Below, one piece after another: positions 25,436-35,399 of a DNA stretch of 64,000 nucleotides. Each line of letters opens with the position of its first letter. Positions within the stretch are counted from its first letter, which is position 1. The notes under the pieces were generated by a model. That model was not told the origin of the DNA and did no database searches. It saw only the letters and a list, made by a program, of their open reading frames with translations. The stretch covers positions 49,195,200-49,259,199 of the forward strand of contig CM050648.1 in the NCBI GenBank assembly GCA_027574665.1, read 5' to 3'. The translations under genes and the position numbers were made by a program. Origin of the DNA: Rhynochetos jubatus (lineage: Eukaryota; Chordata; Aves; Eurypygiformes; Rhynochetidae).

Positions 25436-26223
25436 ATATTGTACAATTGTATGTAAAATAGTTTTTATATGGGGCAGATTAATTACATTATTTGTACTTT
25501 TGTGTTACTTTGGGCTGCATAACTTATTTAAATACATATGAAGGGTCCAAAGCAACCACCAGTTTGTTTGGCGGTAGATACTTGGCATATACCCTGTGCT
25601 CTAAATTGTATCCACAAACAGCGACTTCACTGGGTTGGAGTCACTTTGGGCTAGCTTTAAGCCAGGTAGTTTGTGTGTAAGTAACAATCTTGCTGCAGCA
25701 TGAAATAATTCAGACCTCATGACTTTTTCTACTTCCCTAATTATGTGGTAGGCATGATTCAACTTTAGAGTAATCTTTCAGTCTTTTGAAATTGGTGCTC
25801 CATCTCTGTGTATTCTAAGCAGAAGAATTTTTTAGCTGCCAGAACTTTTTCCCCTGCTCAAGATGACCAATGTGTCATTCATTACTGAGCCTGTATTGCA
25901 TCCTTTTCATATTTCCTAAAGACTTAACAGGACATCATTTGGTCCCCTTTCCTAAAGGGACATGACTTTTGTCCTTCTGGCCACTTCTGCAGTGTGGAAA
26001 AGCAGCAGTTCCTCGCTATTTGTGTCAAGCTGCCAGTCAGCTTTGTGCAAACGTTGCTTGTTTTCACTCAACATTTTTAAATGTCAGTATCCAAAGTAAA
26101 AAGCATTACCTCTTTGTGTTTTTCATGCTATTTCTGTCTGAGAATTTGACTATGGAATTATATGAATACCTCTCTAACATTAGTCACTAAACATAGTCTA
26201 AGACAACAGTTGAGGTGCTGTAA

Positions 26224-26280
26224 ACAAGACACCAGCCTCATGCTTTTGATTCTCAGTTTGGGTGTCTGTAAACTGGCCAA
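26224..26280 (+). mobile_element. Possible MIR/tRNA-type SINE relic
   Basis: The segment contains CTCAGTTT, then six bases further TCTGTAAACTGG, which resembles the 3' part of the MIR SINE core (CTCAGTTTCCTCATCTGTAAAATGG from memory, about 19 of 26 matching). Just upstream, CAAGACAC resembles the MIR CAAGTCAC. MIR-type relics exist in birds but are scarce. The match is short and could be coincidental. Confidence 0.3.
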
Positions 26281-27661
26281 GGTTTCCAAAGCTCTCTTCC
26301 CCTTAGACTTGAGAGCTTATGCTGTCATGTCCAGGACATTCTCTTCCTGGCTTTCTTGGCTATGGTTTTGCTTAATCTGCAAGAGCAGCTGCTGTTGGGT
26401 TTTGGACCTCTCCAAACACAGGTGGGAGAAAGCTTCTATTATGACAAGTGCTCAGCTGACTTTTGTCCTCATAATTGCTGCTTTTAAAGGCACAAAGTAA
26501 TTTGACCTTGATCAAACAATCAGAATTCTTATGAATTCACCAGCGCTAGCTCTGTCCCCAGCTTACCTGTTTGGTTTCGTGTTGGGCTTCTCAAAGGAAA
26601 ACATGACTGCAATTAGGAGTCTTAGACCAGAATTGGAGCCAGAAACATGCCCAAAGCCTTTTAGGTTCATTTTGGACAACAATATTTTCTTGTCTTTTTC
26701 CATGAAGAATAAATAGAATTGAATATTGATTGACATAAATGCTACTTACATTTTAAAATAACCAGTAGAAAATTCAAAACTTCAATGACATAAACCCAAC
26801 TTTTAAAATCTCTACTTAGGCACTTATGAATCCAGTGCTTAGTACTTCTGAAAATGCTGAATACAAACTTTTCTGTAAGTTAGGGCACAAATAAATGTTA
26901 ATTGGAAATAAATTCTTTAAAAAAGGAGACTGAAAAAGCACTTACTCTTCCGTATTACAGACATTTTTGTACTGGTTTTTGGCAAGACATGAATGCAATG
27001 CAGTAATGTCTTCCAGAAGTATTTTGCATCTATTTTTCACATGAAGAATCAGGAATAGAATTGTTTGCGGTTTTTATTTGGAAAGCACCAAAACATTAGG
27101 TTGCAGGAGTTTAAAAAAGAGTCCAGTGTCACTGCTGGTCTCTGAACATCATTTTTGGTTTCTTAATTCTGTAAAGGGTGAAGATTACTTTCATTATGGT
27201 GTTGATGGTAGTATCTGCACATGTGTGCTTCCTGTGATAAGCAATATCCAAGGCAGGAATCTATATTGGAGAACTCTGTAGCACTGCTTACTGTCACTTT
27301 TTCAAAGTGCTGTGCTTATTTTCAGGACAAAAGTTCAGAAAAAGGCTTACTTTCCACAGAAACAGAGAAGATTTGCCAGTCTATGCTGACATTCAGAATT
27401 TTTGCAATTCAGCAGAATGAATGAATTAGGATGTTATGACTGCCCACTGTGATGAGTGGGTGCTGCTTCTTGTATGTTTTTAAGGGCTACATCCTAAATT
27501 TCCAGATGGACACATATACCAGATATTGATGCTGTCAAAGCTGATCCTTTTTGTCTTCAGTGATGGAAAGGAATCTTACAGAGATGGGATTTATTCGCAT
27601 TCACTTGAATTACAGTGGGTATTGACACTGCAAGATTCTCAGAAAGTCATTCAAGTAAGCC
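26281..27661. other. Non-coding DNA, no recognisable feature
   Basis: I see nothing recognisable in this stretch. Open frames are 60-70 codons and without motifs. The right-hand border is the target site of the LTR that follows. Confidence 0.55.
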
Positions 27662-28210
27662 CTTGGTGTGGTTTGACCTGCTAGTAACAAAGCACCACAC
27701 AGCTGCACACTCACTCTCCCGCACCCCCTCAGTGGGATGGGGTTGACAATCAGAAAGGCAAAAGAAAGCAAGCTCAAGAACAGTTTAATAATTGAAATGT
27801 AATAATAATAAATTGTATTGAACAGGAAAACAACAAAAAGAGAGAGACTAACTGAGAAGGAAAAAAATGTGATGCAACTGCTCACCACCCACTGACCAAT
27901 GCCCAGCCAGTCCTTGAGCACTGCCCCCTGGCCATCTCTCCCTAGTTTATATACTGAGCATGGTGTTGTATGGTATGGAATGTCCCTTTGGCCAGTTTGG
28001 GCCAGCTGTCCTGGTTACGCTCCCTCCCAGCTTCCTGTACACCTCCTCGATGGCAGAACCTGGGAAGCTGAAAAGTCCTTGACTTAGTACAGGCACTGCT
28101 TAGCAACAGCCAAAACAGCAGTGTGTTACCATGTTATTCTCATGCTAAAACACAACACTATACTAGCTATTAGGAGGAAATTTGACTCTATCCCAGCTGA
28201 AACCAGGACA
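27662..28210 (-). mobile_element. Solo LTR of an avian endogenous retrovirus
   Basis: The segment is about 549 bp long and, read on the minus strand, begins TGTCCTGGTTTCAGCTGGGA, the hallmark start of an LTR family abundant in songbirds and other Neoaves. It ends in CA in the usual TG...CA arrangement. It is flanked by near-identical 5-bp sequences, GCCCT at 27657-27661 and GTCCT at 28211-28215, which fit a target-site duplication. A TATA-like box lies on the minus strand near 27946-27953, where the promoter of the LTR is expected. No internal retroviral sequence lies next to it, so this is a solo LTR left by recombination between the two LTRs of a provirus. The family resembles the TguLTR5/ERVL-type LTRs, but I cannot assign it exactly. 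Moderate divergence and the imperfect duplication suggest an insertion of some age. Confidence 0.85.
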
Positions 28211-29721
28211 GTCCTGTTTTTTAGCCAGTCCTCTGAATAAGAGTGCCATATTTCAGCTATGCACATGAGCTTCATGGTGTATGTTAATTGGCCTTTAATT
28301 CTGTGTAGACAAGCTGGGGCAGAGTGGAAGGAAAACAATGTGTCCTGTCTTACTGTAGTTCACTAATGTGATTTAAGCTGTAACATTGACAAGGCCTTTT
28401 GAAGCTTTTTAAATGAGGGAGCAGATTGTATTAAAGACCTCGAGAGAGTCAGAGAACTTCATCCAGCTATCTTGGACTAAAATTATGCATGGCCTTATCT
28501 ATGCTAGGATTTCGCTTCATGTTTTCCAATTCAGCTGAATGACTGAAACAAGGTTAAAAAAACCGTCGTTTAAGTCAGATCCCACCCTGGTGGTCCTTCG
28601 TCTCTTTTGTTACACAGAACTCTCTAGCATGCAACTTAAACCTCTGTCAAGTCATTGGTAACTCTTCCTAGATGTGGCAGATATGTGAGCAGGATATATA
28701 TAGGAATGAGTGGCTACATTTACATGGTGCCCCTCAGTGAATGTAGGTTGATGGTATGGCTGGGATTATTTCATCAAGTTGTTTTACTTGTCTAAATGTG
28801 TTTGTGAAACAAGCATCTTGTGTTATGATGTTGTAAAGGCATAGGATGAATATGAATATATATGCAGATTTGCAAGTCCTCACATAAACATACCAATAAA
28901 CTTACAAACTGTGCATACGTGGTATTTTTCATCAAAATATATGTGGTAAATATGTTTCTATTCATTTCACTGAAATTAGACAATGGTCTCATTGCTGAAC
29001 TATTTCTAATAACATTGTAGTGTCCTTAAATCTCTTCCAGTCGCTGTGAGGCTGAACATTGAACCTCGATTTTAAGTCTTATCGTACATCTCAGTTATCC
29101 AAAAGGGCCACATTCCAAATGAAGCTGTACTATGCAAACTGTAGAGTATGCTGGGTTTTTTAAAATTACTTTTCTTGTTAATGCTTATTCTGTTATGAAA
29201 GTAATTTTTTGGTTTTGTTTTGTTTTGTTTTTTTTTTTAAAGCAGGTTCTGCAAGGTAGTTTTCTTGTCTCAAATCTGTGTGTTCCTCATGGCACTTTTC
29301 GACAAAGAGAAACATTAAGCTTAAATGAACATCTCTAGGTAGCCTAGCAACAGGATATGATTAATAATACCTTTCACCTAACTGTATGCAGATAAATGTC
29401 TGAAAGTGAAAGCAAATTCAGAATTGGTTGGCCAGAGCCTGGCAGTGCAGTGAGAGAAAAAAGGTAATATGATAATAACTTGTGATCTTTGTTAAAAAAA
29501 GGAGAGAAAATAAAAGATATATTTAATGGGTTGAATCTGCCTTATGGACTAAAATACAGACCATAATGGATTTTTTTAATAACAATTAAATGCTGTACTA
29601 AAAGAAAGTATAAATGCCCTTGCTTCTCATTATTAGTTATCATCACTAATTTACCAGCTATGCTTTTTCATATGTGAGAGATCAGAAACAATCAGTAGTA
29701 ATTACTGGGCCATCACAGCTA

Positions 29722-29753
29722 AAATGAAATGTAGTATAAATGAAATGTAGCAT
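29722..29753 (+). repeat. 16-bp tandem duplication
   Basis: AAATGAAATGTAGTAT (29722-29737) is followed directly by AAATGAAATGTAGCAT (29738-29753), a single difference in 16 bases. It is a recent-looking small tandem duplication with no implied function. Confidence 0.85.
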
Positions 29754-32577
29754 AATTTAATATACAGTTAATGGCTTTATATGACCATACCAGTGTTTTT
29801 AGGCCTGAAATTGACTTTTGTACTGAGAGCCGTACTTAAAAAATATACAAGAAATTGGATATGGCAATAAGTGTATAATTAAAGTTTTCTAGCAAAGAAA
29901 AGAAAGAGAAGTTGTTATGGATATTGTGTGTTAAATGAAGAGCTAAATAGTGCAGTGTCCTCAAAACTTTTTTTATATATATATAGATACATATATATTT
30001 AAATAAAAGGAGTCTGAATCTTTATACATTTGAAGGTTATATATTTATAAAATATTAGATATATTTACTTTTCAAGCACTCAAAAGATGTTAAAATTTGA
30101 GTTGGCCAGCACAGCTTAATTCTTTCCCATTTTGTATTCATTCTGCATAAAGAAGAGGCACTGTGGGAGTAGGGTGAATGTGCTATTCATGGTATGCTCA
30201 TTCTGTAATAGTGGGAAATTGCTGTTTGTATATGAATAAAATGGAGTAATGTATTTGTGTGCTGAATGTAGAGTTCTTGTTATCTGGAGACAATCCCATG
30301 GACTGGCATAAAATTGTAAACATTTGCCTTTAGAGAAGAAATAACCTATTACAATGCAGAAGCACAGATTTCTGTCCTGCACTGCAAAACCTGCAGAACC
30401 TGGGTTTTTTTCTATTTTCAAATTACTTAATTATACTGAACATGCACTATCTTCTGTGTGAAATCAGTAGAGATATTTTTTCCAGTTTGTCAGATGGTAT
30501 ATGTATGTATTTGCTGCTCAGTGACAAAAATGAACCTTCCAGTATATTACAGAAGTTGTAGGGGAGATAGTATGAAACTTGAACTCTTGGCAGTGCTTTT
30601 TGTAACTGTCTTGATGCATTTTCATGGGCTAACATCCACCAGCAATCCCTTCAGTCTTCACTTATTTTTCCTTAACACAGTTTAATTCTTTACTGCCTGG
30701 TGGTGTTCCAGGTTTTGTTGATCAAACAAAGATTTCCTACATTTAAAAGGAAATTATTTCTTCTTTTTTTTCTTTTTTTATTATTTATAGCCTACTGTCA
30801 AAGTGTGGTTGTTCTTCTGAATTAGCAAGTAGGTCTATTTAAGTCCTGACTCTTTTCAAATCAAAGTCACTGCTATTTTTTTTCTGTAACAGCTGCCACC
30901 CTCAGTTATTGTGCGTAGATGTTGGTCTAGGTGTGTTATGGTGTTTTAGGGGTGTAGTGGGGGATCTCTGTGTCATACCTGAGAAGGTTGACCCTCATTA
31001 GCTGAAATGCCCTCCTGCAACATGTTGGGCCACAGTTGGCTGCTGATAATGTTCTCTGATGGAAAACTTCCCTTCTGTAAGATTTCCTCCCCAGAATGGG
31101 CTATGGTCTTGTCTTGTACTCCTTCCTTGGTTAACTGATGTTCCCTCTTTCCCCTTTTAGTCTCCATGTGAGTCCATCTGGGACTTAGCTGATACCAACA
31201 GCGATACCCTCCCCTGTACCACCTGCTACATGTCCTCTTACCCCCTTGTAAAGATGTCACTTAGTGACTGCAGCTCCTCAGCCATCGTGGCTGGAGTGGG
31301 CAGCAGGAGGCATGACAGGACCATCGTGGAAGAGTAGCTCTGTACCTTTGGTTTGTCACCATCAGGCTTGCAGTTGGTAACCCTTAATTTACATCACAGG
31401 ACTAAATTATGGGGCAAAACATCGTTAAATGTTGCCTAGTATTACTCCTTGCACCTTCTTGAGTATGGAAGTGAAAACCGTGGATCCTTTTATCAGTCAG
31501 TCACCTACAGCCACCTATTGCATGGTAGGCATTAATTTTGTTGCCTAGTGTTCAGCGTAGTGTATGTAAGGATGTGGGCTGACATCATGGTGATGACACG
31601 GCATAAAGGCATGTCTTTAGTTATTCTTTCTTCATTTAAGCAAACACCAAACCCATAATTTTAAAGGGGTATCTCTAATATATCTCTCTAGTATTAGTAG
31701 AGAGAAGAATTCCTGATTAGGAATACTTAAGGTCTGAGACTACTCCTCTTGAAATTACTGTAAATTGTGCCACCAGTTTATCTGATAAAAGATGGTGCCC
31801 TTATTTCTCTAGTTCCATTGATTGATTGAAGTCTCTTTAGATATCTGCTTGTAACCTACAGTAACTAATTGGTTATGCAAAGAACTTTTCATTCTTTTAC
31901 TTCTTTAAAACAACATTCAGCAGAGACTGTTCACAAACGAGTTTGACTTATATCTCAGGTAATTATTTTGAGAATTACAGCCTCTAGTGAGTGCAAGATA
32001 CTCATAGGGCACTTTCCAAGTTTTACTAACCTTCTAGTTTGAGTCAGCTGTGTTTGCTTGGGTCTTCTGCCCTTAAATACATTTGTAGGCTTTTGATTGA
32101 AAACCACCAAACAAGAAAAAAACCAAAGTGAAATCCCCCTTTCTTTCTGGGCTGCAGTTTCAGGGCAGCATTTATTTTTCAGGTGAATCTCATTTTCAGC
32201 TCAAGGAAGAGACACTTTCATAGGGGCTTCTGTAAACTTAAATGAGATCAGAAGTGATTGTTTTCAGACAAACTTCATTTTCCAACCAGTCAATTTTAAG
32301 ATGGAGTATAAGTAACAAAACAGCTGTGCGCTACAATTTTGCAAATGCATGAGATTGCGTGTTGTCTAACGTGGCTCTGAAAGATTGTATAGCTGTACAA
32401 GAAAAACCATTCTGAAATCAAAAATTACTAATGTTTATTAAAAAAATAAAATAAAATATGGTTCCACATTGGCTAAATCCAGATATGAAAATGTTTCTGG
32501 GCAGATTCTCCGCAACCCGTTTTATTTTAATAGGTGGCTATAATAATCCTCAGTGAAATAAACTGTAGTTAAGTTCT

Positions 32578-32591
32578 GCGCCCCCTGAGTA
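32578..32591 (-). promoter_or_regulatory. CTCF-like motif (candidate)
   Basis: On the minus strand the sequence reads TACTCAGGGGGCGC. The nine-base core AGGGGGCGC matches the vertebrate CTCF consensus exactly, while the upstream half matches poorly. Its orientation is opposite to the candidate at 8.84 kb, so the two would be convergent. Confidence 0.3.
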
Positions 32592-35089
32592 ATTACTAAT
32601 GTTTATTACACGTTACCTAGTCTAAATTTTCAGAAGCCACGTTCGACATGGAGTGTCTCTTTCTCTTTTGTAACTTAACTGAGACACCTCATAGGAATCT
32701 CGTTTTTGAAAGCGCTGTAAATCTTGCCTGAATTTGGAGGCAAAGTGGTAAGCGTGTGAAGCTGCGTCCTTTCTGCCTTTTTGTGTGAAATGTAGTTGTG
32801 GGTCTTTTTTTCTTACAGAACTGAAAAGGGTGAGGAGACTTGTTGGGCTGAGAAACGTAGAGGGGAATTATGAGTGGGATTTTTTGCATTCTCAGAGTGC
32901 GTGCATGTGTGTGCTTTTCCCCCCTCTGCCCTCAACCTCAGCTGCCAAAACATGTTAGCATGTGTATCTCTGACTAGGACTGAGGAGCTCTGTACTCCCA
33001 TCAGTGAAACAGGTGTCCTCGGGTTTCAATTGGCAGCTGCTGTGCTGCAAAATGCCCTCAGGATTCCTGTGCTGTGAGAAGGTATTGCACCAGCCAGGAG
33101 ATCCACTTCCTACGTTGCTCGTTACTGTGTAGCATGACCCCACACTATGTATCTTAAGTAGCAGGAGACAGAGCAGCTCATTTCCTTATATCTGTTCCAC
33201 TAGATCTATTTGGTGGTGCAACAGTTATGATGCAGTCATTAATCTCAATGTTTTCATTTTTGCGTAGGTCAATGACATTCAGTCTGAGCAAATCCATTTT
33301 GTTCACTGAATCCTATTCAACATATCCAGTGTTTCTGGCTGGCCTTGCGGAGTTTACAGTTTTACAGATGTCTGAAACGTTCAATGTTTTTTTCCTTTTC
33401 CTAGGAGTAAGCAGAAGTGGTTTATTTAAACAAACAAACAAAGAAAAAAAACACAAACACACCAAAAAAGAGAAAGTAAATACAGTGGTTGAAATTGCTT
33501 CTGCATCCAATTCAGGCTGAATGCTGTGGTTCCTCTTTTGTCACTGCATGCTCATCAGCATTTTCTTAAATATTCCTTGATTTCAACTGTTCCTCCACTG
33601 CATTCCCTTTTATTTTTATTTTCTTCTAGATCAGTTTCTATCACGATTATTTTTAATATAATGATTTTTTAATGTTTTAATATAAGAGTCAGTTCTCTTT
33701 TGACTTCATCTCTTCAGTCGTCTTCCTCCTCTTCCCTCCCCAGCTGTGTTCACACACTTCTTTTGCTGAACACTTCCAATCATCCAGCTCTTGGTCAAAG
33801 ATTCTGCACTGGCCTATGACAACATCCTCCTTCCACTGCCAAGAGGAGAAGCTTTTGTTTCATGTGAATATGAATTGGCAGATATTACCCTTTCAGTTCA
33901 TAACAATTTATTATTTTCTTTATTTTTCCTTGGCCATTTGAGAAGCATCATCATATAACTACAGTGTGGTAGTGGTGTGTTGTTCTGGAATACTGGTCTG
34001 GGTTTGGGGATGTTTATCAGGGTATTTTTTGGGAGGTGGCTTGTTTTTTTGCTGGGAAGACTTATTTTGACTCAAGGAAAATACACTTAAGAAAAATGCT
34101 CTAGCTGTACTTGGTAAGTCTCAAAATCTAATAGGACTTGCAAAATGACGTATTAAAAATACACTTCTTAATAGTCAGCCCCGTTTGATTGAGTACAGGT
34201 TCTGTGGACAAAGTTGACATACCTATTTAAAAGACACAGAGGCACCCAGTTCCTTTATTTTTGATAGTTTTTTTAATTTTTTTTTTTTTTGGTAACATCT
34301 CAAACCATTTCTGCCAGTTGTAGATGCAGAAGAGGATTGTGTACATGTAGACTTAGTAGCAAGGGGAGAATATAACAGGGAGGTCATGGAACAGGTCCTC
34401 CCAAGGAATGGCAAAAACAAAGCTCAAGAACCCAACAACAAATAAAGAGAATGAGGAACATATAGATGAATGCTGCTCAGGAGGCATAACAGAAAAAGGC
34501 ATGAGAAGAACAGGCTTGTGCAGAGCTCAGAGTTCCTCGGCGGCATCAGCATCCATGCTTTGTTCTTGCTTCCTCCGTCTGCAGGAGCTAGGCCCTCAGA
34601 GCTAATAAATGAGGCTTGTGATTTACTGTAGTTGACTTTTTCCTTCTGTGAAGCTTGTGCTTAGCTTGTGACACTTGAGTAGACCCTGAAGTCAAGAGGG
34701 ACTTTTCATGTGGTTAAAACTAAGGGAGTGCTGAAGTGCTCTGCCTGGTTGATTTGTGGTCCTTGCTACAGAACTGAGTTTTAGCACACACAGTTTATTA
34801 AGGTCAAAGGAGGCAGATTTAGGAACAAAATTTGCTATACCTTGGCTTCTGTTTCTGGGCTTCTTTCCATGAACCTTATCCCCATTGTGCAAATGCTTCT
34901 TTTCTCACTGCAAGGTCCGTTTTTGAGAAGGTTTTGTGACTACAAGTGGAAGAGCTAGTGAAATCAGAACCATAAAAAGCAGGCAAATGATAAATGCACT
35001 GAGAGGTGGAGTAAAGAAGATTATTTTCCTCAGCTTTAATAATGGAACCATAAGCAATAAGACAAATAGGCTTAGAAAGGATAAATTCT

Positions 35090-35390
35090 AGCCAGATTGC
35101 TTTTTTACCTTTCTGATAAGATTACAAAATAAGCAGATGAAAGGCAAGTGATATAATACATGCATTTTAGTAAACCTTTTGATACTATCTCACCAAAGCG
35201 TACACAAATAACGAATACGTGTTGGCTTCGATAGAAACATGGTTGCACAGACTGTAGATGAGCTGAAGGACTGTAAATAATGAACACTGGTGAATGATGA
35301 TGAAGAGATAGAGTGAATTGTACTAATGAGGCTCTGCAGGAGTCAGGATTTAAGCCCAACTTTTTATTCCTTAACATCTTCATTACAGCA
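35090..35390 (+). mobile_element. Ancient CR1-like LINE fragment (ORF2 reverse transcriptase)
   Basis: Translating in the frame that starts at 35166 gives FSKPFDTIS, matching the FSKAFDTVS reverse transcriptase motif (the Asp of motif A) of CR1-type LINEs. In the same frame at 35328-35387 the translation is EALQESGFKPNFLFLNIFIT, matching GVPQGSVLGPVLFNIFIND. The distance between the two motifs, about 54 codons, is what the family shows, so the reading frame length is almost unchanged. At least six in-frame stop codons lie between them, so the copy has been dead for a very long time. The divergence is far greater than in the CR1 copies at 5, 47 and 62 kb. The 5' and 3' limits are uncertain. 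Confidence 0.7.
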
Positions 35391-35399
35391 TCTTTTCAG

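Larger units (their letters stand above)
28211..35089. other. AT-rich non-coding DNA, no recognisable gene
   Basis: No gene was recognised. Named contents: a T-run and TA-rich stretch at about 29967-30065, a 16-bp tandem duplication at 29722-29753, an 8-bp hairpin (TCTCTCTA / TAGAGAGA) at 31683-31705, a CTCF-like motif on the minus strand at 32578-32591, and a pyrimidine-rich acceptor-like stretch at 33720-33743. A GC-richer patch at 30900-31340 is open for 95 codons on the minus strand (30973-31260). It has no recognised motif and I do not call it a gene. Confidence 0.5.
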
